Positions 20,002 to 29,324 of a DNA stretch of 64,000 bases are shown piece by piece. Each line of letters starts with the position of its first letter. The first letter of the stretch is position 1. The DNA lies in NCBI GenBank assembly GCA_026983835.1, contig JALSTH010000009.1:1-64000 (forward strand). The letters run 5' to 3'. This DNA comes from Candidatus Zixiibacteriota bacterium. Lineage in GTDB: Bacteria; Zixibacteria; MSB-5A5; UM-FILTER-46-8. The notes below the pieces were generated by a model that was given only the letters and a program-made list of their open reading frames with translations, did not search any database and was not told the DNA's origin. The position numbers and the translations under genes are program-made.

Positions 20002-20259
20002 ATGCTTTTGGGAACTTCCGATAATTTGAAAGAACCCAAGGGGGCTTTATCCCCTTTCAGGAAATTCTTGACGGTAGCGCAATTTATATTATCCTTATTC
20101 CTAATCGTTTATGGTTTTCTGCTTTTGGTAGGGATTGCCCCTTTTGCGTCGGGAAAGGATCTCGATAGTGTAAGGCTGTTTCTCGGGGGAGCGGTGTTCA
20201 TTTATGGGCTTATACGGCTTGGGATGATTATTAGGGGATATAGGAATGCGAAAATATGA
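20002..20259 (+). CDS. Small two-TM hypothetical protein
   Basis: 85 aa with two hydrophobic segments, located between the small subunit gene and mnmE. Confidence 0.5.
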   Translation: MLLGTSDNLKEPKGALSPFRKFLTVAQFILSLFLIVYGFLLLVGIAPFASGKDLDSVRLFLGGAVFIYGLIRLGMIIRGYRNAKI

Positions 20260-20341
20260 TTTCAGCGTTTTCACTTCTGCCTTGAAACAGTATAGTGGTT
20301 GTATTTTGCCCACCTTATAGGTTTTTAGCTAATAAAGATAA

Positions 20342-21718
20342 ATGCGTGATTTTAGTTTAAGCGATACAATAGCGGCTATCGCCACGCCACCGGGAGAGGG
20401 GGCGATTGCCGTAATACGGCTTTCCGGCGGAAGGGCGATAACGGTTGTCGATAAATTATTTATGGGGAAAAACAAACTTGCACAATCCCCCGGCGGTAGG
20501 TCTCGTTATGGGAAAATAGTGAATGAGGGAGGTGAGGTGATCGACGAAGTCGTGGTTACGATAATGCGTGCGCCTCAATCTTATACGGGGGAGGATACCG
20601 TGGAGATATCCTGTCATGGCGGTTATATCGCTTCGGCTGAGATTCTTAGATTGCTTTTGAGCCTTGGTGTTAGGGAGGCCGAAAGGGGAGAGTTTACATT
20701 GCGTGCATTTCTCAATGGCCGAATGGATTTAACAAGGGCGGAAGCAGTTGCGGATTTAGTCTCGGCAAAGGGGGAGCTAAGGTATAAAACAGCGCTGAAA
20801 CAGCTCTCCGGCGATCTCTTCGGTATTTTGAAATCCGAGAGGGACAAACTAAAGGATTTGCTTTCTGTTGTGGAGTTGGGAATTGATTTCGCCGAAGAGG
20901 ATATCGAGTTATCCCCGAGATCGGAAATAAATTATCGGATTAAAACCATTATCGCCACGATATCAGATTTAATTGCCGGTTTCGATGCGGGCAGAATTAT
21001 TAGGGAAGGTTATAGGGTGGCGATAAGCGGTAAGGTTAATGTCGGCAAATCATCTCTTTTGAATAAGTTGCTCGGTTATGAGCGGGCGATTGTTACTCCT
21101 ATTGCGGGAACTACGCGGGATACTTTGTCCGAGCCGATTTTAATTAACGGATTGGAAGTGCATCTGACGGATACGGCGGGTTTTCGGGATAATACCGAAT
21201 CGATGGAGCGGGAGGGAATCAATCGGGCGAAAAGGATAATCGAAACTTCGGATCTCGTTTTGTTTTTACTCGACCCCACAGCCGATTTTACTTCCGATGA
21301 TAAGAGGATTATGGAGATTATTGGGGATGAGCCGAAAGTCGTTTTAATGAATAAAATAGATTTATTCGAGAGGGAAGAAATTGAAAAATTGCGGGATAAT
21401 TTCCCGATAAATGTCGATTTGAATATATCCGCTTTTACCGGAGAGAACCTTCAGAAATTAAGGGAAATAATTTATGAAAGGGCGATCGGTAATAAGGATA
21501 ATATTCAGCGGGGGATGATCATAACCAATCGCCGCCATTATGAGAACCTCAAATCCGTAATGGAAGAATTAAGTTTTGCTCTTGGGGTTAAGGAGGGGGA
21601 TGAGTTGATTGCGGAGCATCTACGCCGTGCCTTGAATCATCTTGGGGAGATATCGGGGGAAGTGGTCAGCGAGGAAATCCTTAATAATATCTTCGATAAT
21701 TTCTGTATAGGTAAATAG
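20342..21718 (+). CDS. mnmE: tRNA modification GTPase MnmE/TrmE
   Basis: DTIAAIATPPGEGAIAVIRLSG; GKVNVGKSSLLNKLLG; GTTRDT; terminal CIGK. Confidence 0.97.
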   Translation: MRDFSLSDTIAAIATPPGEGAIAVIRLSGGRAITVVDKLFMGKNKLAQSPGGRSRYGKIVNEGGEVIDEVVVTIMRAPQSYTGEDTVEISCHGGYIASAEILRLLLSLGVREAERGEFTLRAFLNGRMDLTRAEAVADLVSAKGELRYKTALKQLSGDLFGILKSERDKLKDLLSVVELGIDFAEEDIELSPRSEINYRIKTIIATISDLIAGFDAGRIIREGYRVAISGKVNVGKSSLLNKLLGYERAIVTPIAGTTRDTLSEPILINGLEVHLTDTAGFRDNTESMEREGINRAKRIIETSDLVLFLLDPTADFTSDDKRIMEIIGDEPKVVLMNKIDLFEREEIEKLRDNFPINVDLNISAFTGENLQKLREIIYERAIGNKDNIQRGMIITNRRHYENLKSVMEELSFALGVKEGDELIAEHLRRALNHLGEISGEVVSEEILNNIFDNFCIGK

Positions 21719-21867
21719 GTATTAATCTTTTGAAAAATCAAAAAGTAGATATCCTCTTCGCATATAGTTTTCATCATAATATAATATAGAATTTTCTTGC
21801 CAACTTTTAATGCCGATTTATATTGCATAAGAATTTCTGATGGAGATGAGAACTTTAAGGAGAGATT

Positions 21868-22986
21868 ATGAGCAAATACAAAATAGCTTGGCTTCCCGGA
21901 GATGGCATCGGTGTGGATGTTATGGAAGCGGCGAGGATAGTCCTTGATAAGATAGCTCTCGACGCCGAATATGTTCAGGGAGATATCGGTTGGGAATTCT
22001 GGAAAACGGAAGCCAATCCATTACCCGATAGAACGATTAAACTGCTTAAGGAAACCGATTGCGCCCTATTCGGGGCGATTACTTCCAAGCCAAAGGAAGA
22101 AGCGGAGGAGGCGCTGATTCCTCAACTTCAGGGCAGGGGACATATTTATTCATCACCTATCGTAAGGCTCAGGCAGGAGTTCAATTTGCGTACCAATCTG
22201 CGCCCTTGCAAGGCTTATCCGGGTAATCCGTTGAATTATCGCGATGATATAGATTTAGTGGTTTTCCGTGAAAATACCGAAGATTTATACTCCGGCGTGG
22301 AGTTTTATCCCGTCCCGGGATATTTGAGGACGGTTCTGGATGAAACTCATCCCAAGATGAAGCGGTTTGAAGGTGTGGCTAATGAGGATATGGCTATATC
22401 GTTAAGGATAATTACCCGTAAAGCCGCCCGCAACATTATCCGCGATGCTTTTGATTATGCTGAAATGCATAACTATAAAAGCGTGACTATAGTCGAGAAG
22501 CCAAATGTGATAAGGGAAACTTCGGGTTTGATGGTCAGGGAAGCCCGAAAAATCGCTGAGGAATTTTCGGGTATCGAGCTTTGGGAAACGAATATTGATG
22601 CGATGTGTATGTGGTTGGTGAAAAACCCGCAGAATTATTCGTTGTTGGTTACTTCCAATATGTTCGGTGATATAGTCTCGGACCTTGCGGCTCAATTGGT
22701 GGGTGGTTTGGGATTCGCCTGCTCAGGGAATATAGGGGATGATTATGCCGTTTTTGAACCGACTCACGGCTCCGCTCCCAAATATGCGGGGCAATACAAA
22801 GTCAATCCGGTGGCGACCCTTCTTAGTGTGAAGATGATGCTTGATTGGTTGGGGGAGATCGAAAAGGCAACAATGTTGGAGGATGCTATCGCTTCGGTTA
22901 TAAAGGAAGGTAAGGTCCGAACTTATGATATGGGAGGTACATCGTCAACATTGGAAATGGCGTCTGCGATTGCCGATAAAATATAA
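21868..22986 (+). CDS. Isocitrate/homoisocitrate dehydrogenase-family beta-decarboxylating dehydrogenase
   Basis: WLPGDGIGVDVMEAA; SSPIVRLRQEFNLRTNLRPCKAY; VVFRENTEDLYSGVEF (IDH/HICDH-type, not IPMDH-type); MFGDIVSDLAAQLVGGLG; FEPTHGSAPKYAGQ. Confidence 0.88.
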   Translation: MSKYKIAWLPGDGIGVDVMEAARIVLDKIALDAEYVQGDIGWEFWKTEANPLPDRTIKLLKETDCALFGAITSKPKEEAEEALIPQLQGRGHIYSSPIVRLRQEFNLRTNLRPCKAYPGNPLNYRDDIDLVVFRENTEDLYSGVEFYPVPGYLRTVLDETHPKMKRFEGVANEDMAISLRIITRKAARNIIRDAFDYAEMHNYKSVTIVEKPNVIRETSGLMVREARKIAEEFSGIELWETNIDAMCMWLVKNPQNYSLLVTSNMFGDIVSDLAAQLVGGLGFACSGNIGDDYAVFEPTHGSAPKYAGQYKVNPVATLLSVKMMLDWLGEIEKATMLEDAIASVIKEGKVRTYDMGGTSSTLEMASAIADKI

Positions 22987-23309
22987 TCCTTTCCCGATTT
23001 TTGATTCCCCAATTAAATAAAGTGAAATCGCCGGAGGGGTTAATTGCCTATTGATATATAGGCTTAAATTTATGCGCCGAAGGAGATTAATACTATGGGA
23101 TATGGAGCATTTCCCGTTTTTTATTTGTTCTAATTATTGATCTCGCTATAAATGTCTTAAAAATCACTTGACTTTTCGTAGGCTTGGTTTCATTTTTTAG
23201 TGATTGCAGAAATTGAGATAACGAAAGCAGGAGAAGTTAGGCTGCCATATTGCGAAAGTATCCGAAAATAGTAAATATAATATTTGTAATCCTTCAAAGG
23301 AGGTATTCT

Positions 23310-26300
23310 ATGGGGATCCCATTTGGGAGAAGAAGGGTTGCCTCTCTGGTTTGCCTATTGATACTTGGAATTTGGTGGAGTGTGGTATTCGGGGGAACCA
23401 CAGGCCAGATTACAGGTACCGTTACTGACAAGAAAACAGGCGAACCGCTTCCCGGGGTAACTGTACTTATTAAAGGAACTAAAATCGGAGCTCCTACCGA
23501 TTTTGATGGTCACTATAGGATCCAAAATGTCCCTCCGGGCACCTATGTGTTAACTGCATCGTTGGTGGGTTATGCACAGACGATCGTATCCGAAGTGCAG
23601 GTAAGCATAGACAAAACTACGGTGATTAACTTTAAGCTCACTACCGAGGCGGTGGAAATGAAAGAGGTTAAAGTAGTTGCCAAACGGAAACCTATCGAGG
23701 GCAGGGTAACACAGAACGAGGATGCCATCGGCGAGAAAGAGCTCGATGTAATCCCGGTAAGAGATACTAAAGGTATTCTTGCCACTCAGGTAGGTTTTGT
23801 AAAGCGTGGCACACAGCTTCATGCTCGGGGCGGGCGTGCCGGTGAGGTGGTGTTCCGTGTGGATGGTGTTGATACAAACGACCCGTTGGGCGTAAACTCG
23901 CCGCGGACCTCCGATACTCGTGTACAGGACCAGTCGGGGCGTTCGTTGATAAAAGCCGAATCGCCGTTCTTGAGTATGGATGTGTCTTCGACGGATATTT
24001 CCGAGATTTCGATAATCAAGGCCGGTTGGCCAGCCGAGTATGGTAACCTTCAGTCCGGTTTGGTTAACCTTGCGACAAAGGAGGGTGATCCGAGGTTCAC
24101 GCGGGCTTACATTGAATATACGACCGATGATTTTGGGTCTCCGTCGTTGAATAGGTATTCCTTTAATACCGACAGGATAGATGCAAGTTTAACCGGTCCC
24201 GTTCCTTTGCTAAAAGATGTGCTTCTACCGAAATTGGGACTGGAATTCCCGGGGCAGAGTTTGGCTTACTATGCATCTATTTCGGTTGACAAAACGGATA
24301 CTTATACATCTTATGCGAAATATACCCCCGATATCAGCAAACCCGATTGGGGAAAGGAAGACAAGATATGGGATATGTTCCGCTTGGATATTCCGAAAAG
24401 GCAATCGAATTCGTATAAGACAAGTTTAAAACTAACCTATAAAATCGATGCTGCTCGCAAGTTAAACCTTAGTTATAAAAGAGATCAAAGCAAATACATA
24501 GCGTGGGATTGGGATTTTAGATACATTCCGGAAAATGCCCCTCACGAGGAGAATTGGTCGGAATTGTATCAGATATATTTCACCGACAAACCCGGTTGGG
24601 TGAAGAATACTTTCTATGAATTACAGATATCGAGGTATTCAATAGCATCCACTCATAAACCGGGTAATTTATTGCCGGGTGATTTCCTTTTCTATGACCA
24701 GTGGGATGCTTTTACCTCCGATCAGGATGTAAACCATAACGGTAAATGGGATCCTGCCGAGCCATATATAGATGTCAACGGTAATGGGGTTTATGATTTC
24801 GGCGAACCGTTCTCCGATTTAAACGGGAATGGGTATTGGGATGCCGCGGAAGATTTCACCGATACCAATGGAAACGGTGTTTATGATCCGGATAGGGCTT
24901 CCATTGTTGAACCGGATGAGGCTGAGCCTTACATCGATGGTGATATCATCATTGGGGAACCTTATATAGACTTGAACAGGAACGGCGTTTACGATGAAGG
25001 AATCGACATCTTTACAAGTGAGGATGACTTAAATTCCAACGGTCGTTACGATGGTCCTAACAGTACTTGGACTCCTGGTATTCCTTATCAGGATCTCAAT
25101 CATAATGGACAATACGACCCTCCGAATCAGGTTTATGATCCGGGAGAGCCTTATGTGGATAAAAACGGGAACGGCAAATGGGATGGAAGGGACCTGTTTT
25201 TCGATTCGGGTTTCGACCGTCGTGCGACATATAGCCATAGGCGTTCGGATATCTATACCTTAAAGTTGGATGTTACCAGCGCACCCTCGATACATCATGA
25301 TATGAAAACCGGCGTAGAGTATAAATTTATTAAGATGAGGATGGCTGATTTGAGGTATCCTTGGGCTTATTATGTGGGTCCGCCTGACCCGGGTGAACCT
25401 TGGAATAACAGAGGGATATTCCGTGATTTCTATTGGCGCACCCCGAAGCAAGGAGCCTTTTATATTCAGGATAACATCAGTTATGGGGAGATGTTCTTCA
25501 ATCTTGGTTTCCGTTGGGATTATTTCATTCAAGCTGATGAGGTTCACGCAATCGAATCGGAAGAAGGTGTTTATTATGGTGATCAGAAGATTAAGGAGAA
25601 TAGAAATAAATTCGCTCCCCGATTGGGTGTTTCCTATCCTATTTCCGATAAGGCAAAAGTGTATTTCAACTACGGACACGCTTATCAGTTGCCCGAATAT
25701 TACCGCTTCTATGCGCGTGCCACCCAGAATATAGGTTCGGGGGCATTGCCGATAGTCGGGAATGTAAACCTCGATTACTCCAAAACAATACAATATGAGG
25801 TCGGTATAGAATATCTGATAAACTACGCATATAAGCTCAAGATATCCGGTTTCTATAAAGATCAATATGGACTGGTTAATGTCATTCAGGGTATAGGTAG
25901 ATTAGCGGCCGATAGGTATGGCAACCTTGACTATGCCCGCGCGAGGGGATTTGAATTTGAATTGACGAAGTCGATAGGCGATTATTTGACCTGGGGCGCC
26001 AAATACGAATATTCTTGGGCTTTCGGTAAGTCGTCATCGGGAACGAGCGATTATTACTTGAGGGCGGAAACTCGTCAGATACCTCTTCAGGAATCCGCGC
26101 TTGATTGGGATATTCGCCATCAGGTTACGATTGATGCAACTTTGAGGATTCGTGAAGATGATCATCCGGTATTCGCCGGGATTAAGTTGCCTGATGCTTG
26201 GGGAGCGAGCATCCTCTGGCAGGTCAATTCAGGTTTTCCTTTCTCCCCATCCTCTAAGTATCCGGGTATTAGCGTCATAGGGCGTGAGGAACCGCCGGCC

Positions 26301-26570
26301 AATTCTAAAACTATGCCCGCCTATTCGAATATGGATCTAAAGCTTTATAAGGATTTTGGCATAAAAGGGCTTAATTTTACATATAATATCTGGATCTCGA
26401 ATCTCTTCAATAAGAGAAATGTGGTCCGAGTCTCCGGCGACACGGGGCTCCCATATACTTCGGTTTTAAGTTCCAATAGGATGATAATGACAGGGCTTGA
26501 ACACGATGCGGACCCTGCGAACTGGGGACCTGGGCGTAATATCAAGATGTCTTTGGCGGTGAGATTTTAA
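23310..26570 (+). CDS. TonB-dependent receptor with N-terminal carboxypeptidase-regulatory-like domain and internal D-x-N-x-N-G repeats
   Basis: Start revised to 23310 (SD AAAGGAGG). GTVTDKKTGEPLPGVTVLIKGTKIGAPTDFDGHYRIQNVPPGTYVL; plug RGGRAGEVVFRVDGVDTNDPLG; C-terminal MSLAVRF barrel end. Confidence 0.9.
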   Translation: MGIPFGRRRVASLVCLLILGIWWSVVFGGTTGQITGTVTDKKTGEPLPGVTVLIKGTKIGAPTDFDGHYRIQNVPPGTYVLTASLVGYAQTIVSEVQVSIDKTTVINFKLTTEAVEMKEVKVVAKRKPIEGRVTQNEDAIGEKELDVIPVRDTKGILATQVGFVKRGTQLHARGGRAGEVVFRVDGVDTNDPLGVNSPRTSDTRVQDQSGRSLIKAESPFLSMDVSSTDISEISIIKAGWPAEYGNLQSGLVNLATKEGDPRFTRAYIEYTTDDFGSPSLNRYSFNTDRIDASLTGPVPLLKDVLLPKLGLEFPGQSLAYYASISVDKTDTYTSYAKYTPDISKPDWGKEDKIWDMFRLDIPKRQSNSYKTSLKLTYKIDAARKLNLSYKRDQSKYIAWDWDFRYIPENAPHEENWSELYQIYFTDKPGWVKNTFYELQISRYSIASTHKPGNLLPGDFLFYDQWDAFTSDQDVNHNGKWDPAEPYIDVNGNGVYDFGEPFSDLNGNGYWDAAEDFTDTNGNGVYDPDRASIVEPDEAEPYIDGDIIIGEPYIDLNRNGVYDEGIDIFTSEDDLNSNGRYDGPNSTWTPGIPYQDLNHNGQYDPPNQVYDPGEPYVDKNGNGKWDGRDLFFDSGFDRRATYSHRRSDIYTLKLDVTSAPSIHHDMKTGVEYKFIKMRMADLRYPWAYYVGPPDPGEPWNNRGIFRDFYWRTPKQGAFYIQDNISYGEMFFNLGFRWDYFIQADEVHAIESEEGVYYGDQKIKENRNKFAPRLGVSYPISDKAKVYFNYGHAYQLPEYYRFYARATQNIGSGALPIVGNVNLDYSKTIQYEVGIEYLINYAYKLKISGFYKDQYGLVNVIQGIGRLAADRYGNLDYARARGFEFELTKSIGDYLTWGAKYEYSWAFGKSSSGTSDYYLRAETRQIPLQESALDWDIRHQVTIDATLRIREDDHPVFAGIKLPDAWGASILWQVNSGFPFSPSSKYPGISVIGREEPPANSKTMPAYSNMDLKLYKDFGIKGLNFTYNIWISNLFNKRNVVRVSGDTGLPYTSVLSSNRMIMTGLEHDADPANWGPGRNIKMSLAVRF
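24716..25200 (+). repeat. Block of about eight D-x-N-x-N-G-x-(Y/W)-D repeats inside the TonB-dependent receptor
   Basis: Translated DVNHNGKWDPAEPYIDVNGNGVYDFGEPFSDLNGNGYWDAAEDFTDTNGNGVYD...IDLNRNGVYDEG...DLNSNGRYD...QDLNHNGQYD...VDKNGNGKWD. Confidence 0.9.
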
Positions 26571-26582
26571 CTGAACTAAAAG

Positions 26583-26610
26583 GGGTTCGCTTGCAATATA
26601 AAGCGAACCC
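26583..26610. other. Intercistronic perfect hairpin without a T-tract
   Basis: GGGTTCGCTT-GCAATATA-AAGCGAACCC (10-bp stem, 8-nt loop) between the receptor and the next operon gene. Confidence 0.7.
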
Positions 26611-26643
26611 TTACTAATAGAGAGGAACTAAGGGAGATAGCAG

Positions 26644-29283
26644 ATGAAATTTTTTAGGTGGAAATTTTTGAAGATTGGTTATCCTTTGCTGCCGCTTACC
26701 GTTTTGGCTGTTTTACTGTTGACTGTGAATGGTTTTGGTAGGACTATGCCGAAGGCGAGGGAGTTTAATCTGCACAAGCCGGCGGCTGGGGTGCCGAACA
26801 CGATTAATGCAACTCATAGGATCTCCAATATCTGGTTTACCGTGACCAACTGGGGTTTTTTAGGTAGTGCGCAAGATCCGAACATAATTGATTGTGAAAC
26901 CGGATTAGCTGCGCCGTCTTGTGAGTTCCCGGGAGGCTCCGAATTGGAGTATCTGTTTCAGGGAGCTTTATGGATTGGGGCAATTGTAGATGGTGATACT
27001 TTGGTTTCCTGCGGTACAGATGGTTGGTGGGATTCTCATGAGTTTTTCCCGGATGTCGCAACCGACTCCACAGGTAAAATTTGGTTGGGTTCAACTCGGC
27101 CCGAAGGTTCGTATCCACGGACTATGACCGATTGCTATCCGGATCAATTCGATATTGACCACTCGATTTCAGAGGAAGATTTTACGGCTTATTATGCTGA
27201 TACGAATGTCACTTATGCGGATGTTGATCCGATCGATCAAAGGCCCCTTCAGCCGATAGGGCTTCAAGTAGAGCAGAAAAGCTATTCGTGGTCTTACGAT
27301 TACGCCGAAGATTTTATAATCTTCGATTTCAAAATAACAAATATCGGTTCGTCTCCCATAAACGATATGTGGGTGGCGTTCCATATAGATGCTGATGTCC
27401 ACCATCGGCTTAACAGTGCCTCTGGTGCTCAGGACGATATGACCGGTTTTTTGCAGAAATTTAAACCGATAGATGCGCTTCCCGAGCCGATTGATATCAA
27501 GACCGCTTATATTATGGACAATGACGGCGATCCTTCAAGCGATGGGACTTGGGATAACAAATCCGTTAGAAGTTGCACGGGTGTTAGGGTGGTGAGAGTT
27601 CCTGAAGGTTCGGATAGTATAGGATTCAACTGGTGGATATCGAATATCAATTCTAATTTGGATTGGGGACCGCAGCATATGGACAATTATCACGGTCCTT
27701 GGCCCGGCGGCGGTAATGGAACTCCCGGAGGAGACCCTGCCCGTTATCTGACGATATCCAACCGCGAGTTCGATTATGATCAGGCTTACGCCGCCATTGA
27801 TTATTCTGGCGGCGATTCTGCCGGGACGAAATGGATTCCGCCGTTGCCTTCAACCAATGCGAAGGATATTGCCAACGGGTATGATACCCGTTATACTTAC
27901 TCCTTCGGACCTTTTGAGACAATCCAACCGGGAGATTCACTTCTTTTGACGGTTGCTTACATCGGCGGTGAGGATGTCCATGTTAATCCTAACGATTACA
28001 AAAATATATTCGAAGGTAACGAGACTGACACTTCAGCTATTCACGCTTTTATAAACAGTCTGGATTTTACGGATTTTGCCGTCAATGCGACTTGGGCTGA
28101 ATGGGTTTACGACAATCCGGGTGTTGATACTGATGGCGACGGAGATTCGGGAAAATATGTTTGCTTAAACGATAGTTGTACCGATAGGATCTGGATAAAG
28201 GGAGATGGTGTTCCGGATTTCGCGGGACCTCCTCCGCCACCATCACCCGAATTAACTTTCGAAACTGAACCGAATAATGTTAACATCCTTTGGGATGGTG
28301 AAAAATCGGAGCATACCCCCGATTTATTCAGCGGTGAGGTCGATTTTGAAGGATACAAAATATATAGATCGAGATCCGGGGTGCTGAATGATTTCACCCT
28401 TTTGGGTTCCTATGACCGTATTGACTATGACAGCTTGGCTTGGGACCCGGTAAATAAGAGGATGAAGTTGAGCAAGAAATCCCCTATGACACTTGGGGAA
28501 CTTTTAACGAGGGCTGATACGAGCTCTTCTTTCAGGTTCGTGGTCGATCTTAAACCGCCTTATACACCGATTATTTGTCCGGATACGACTATCGATGGGA
28601 CTACATATAAGTGGTTTATCCCGCACGGCTATAATATAGGTTGTTATGAGGATACGGTTTTCACTCAGGATACGACGGGTGTCGGTGCGTTGGGGCTTGG
28701 TGGTATTATTCCCGATTCATTGGAAATACATTCCGCTATCTATGATTCGACTGTTGTAGCATTGGATCCGAATACCGGCGATAGCATTGATATAAATTAT
28801 TACACTTTCTCAGTCGATTCGGTATTGTCGAGCGTGCCCTATTATTATGCGGTAACATCCTTCGATTATGGCAATCCGGTGACCGGTTTATCGCCGTTGG
28901 AGAGCTCGAAGGCAATTAATATGCGGGCTATTTATGCGATAGGCGATTTTGACCATATCGAAAGTGATATTTATGTTTATCCTAACCCGTATATTTTGGA
29001 CGGTAGGTACAGAAATCAGGGCTGGGAGAATGTTAATGAAGATCCGGCATATTCCCAGCGGATTTATTTCACCAACCTCCCCGGGAAATGCACCATAAGG
29101 ATATTCACATTGGACGGCGATTTGGTCGATAAGATAGAATTCGACCCGAGCGATTCCGATCAGCCGATTGCGAGCTGGGATCTTATTTCCCGTAATACAC
29201 AATCGATTGTATCAGGGATATATCTTTATAGTGTGGATTATGAGGGTGGCCGTCAAATGGGTAAGTTCGTGATAATTAAATAA
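26644..29283 (+). CDS. Large secreted protein with a C-terminal sorting-like domain
   Basis: N-terminal hydrophobic segment; C-terminus YPNPYILDG...YSQRIYFTNLPGKCTIRIFTLDGDLVDKIE...GIYLYSVDYEGGRQMGKFVIIK. Confidence 0.8.
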   Translation: MKFFRWKFLKIGYPLLPLTVLAVLLLTVNGFGRTMPKAREFNLHKPAAGVPNTINATHRISNIWFTVTNWGFLGSAQDPNIIDCETGLAAPSCEFPGGSELEYLFQGALWIGAIVDGDTLVSCGTDGWWDSHEFFPDVATDSTGKIWLGSTRPEGSYPRTMTDCYPDQFDIDHSISEEDFTAYYADTNVTYADVDPIDQRPLQPIGLQVEQKSYSWSYDYAEDFIIFDFKITNIGSSPINDMWVAFHIDADVHHRLNSASGAQDDMTGFLQKFKPIDALPEPIDIKTAYIMDNDGDPSSDGTWDNKSVRSCTGVRVVRVPEGSDSIGFNWWISNINSNLDWGPQHMDNYHGPWPGGGNGTPGGDPARYLTISNREFDYDQAYAAIDYSGGDSAGTKWIPPLPSTNAKDIANGYDTRYTYSFGPFETIQPGDSLLLTVAYIGGEDVHVNPNDYKNIFEGNETDTSAIHAFINSLDFTDFAVNATWAEWVYDNPGVDTDGDGDSGKYVCLNDSCTDRIWIKGDGVPDFAGPPPPPSPELTFETEPNNVNILWDGEKSEHTPDLFSGEVDFEGYKIYRSRSGVLNDFTLLGSYDRIDYDSLAWDPVNKRMKLSKKSPMTLGELLTRADTSSSFRFVVDLKPPYTPIICPDTTIDGTTYKWFIPHGYNIGCYEDTVFTQDTTGVGALGLGGIIPDSLEIHSAIYDSTVVALDPNTGDSIDINYYTFSVDSVLSSVPYYYAVTSFDYGNPVTGLSPLESSKAINMRAIYAIGDFDHIESDIYVYPNPYILDGRYRNQGWENVNEDPAYSQRIYFTNLPGKCTIRIFTLDGDLVDKIEFDPSDSDQPIASWDLISRNTQSIVSGIYLYSVDYEGGRQMGKFVIIK

Positions 29284-29324
29284 ATAAGGAATAAACGGTG
29301 GTTTTTTACAATAAGGAGAAGATT

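Noticed and set aside
16702-22986. Plain leuABCD annotation
   Set aside because: The dehydrogenase has the NTED loop of IDH/HICDH and the synthase lacks a LeuA regulatory domain; specificity left open.
23095-23133. 12-codon ORF MGYGAFPVFYLF upstream of the receptor with a good SD
   Set aside because: Too short to support as a leader peptide without conservation; no terminator/antiterminator pair seen.
24716-25200. Possible CRISPR-like or DNA-level tandem repeat
   Set aside because: Repetition is at protein level (DxNxNG motifs) with variable DNA spacing; not a DNA repeat array.
25260-25865. 201-aa minus-strand ORF
   Set aside because: Antisense to the TonB-dependent receptor barrel; open frame is a by-product of codon bias.
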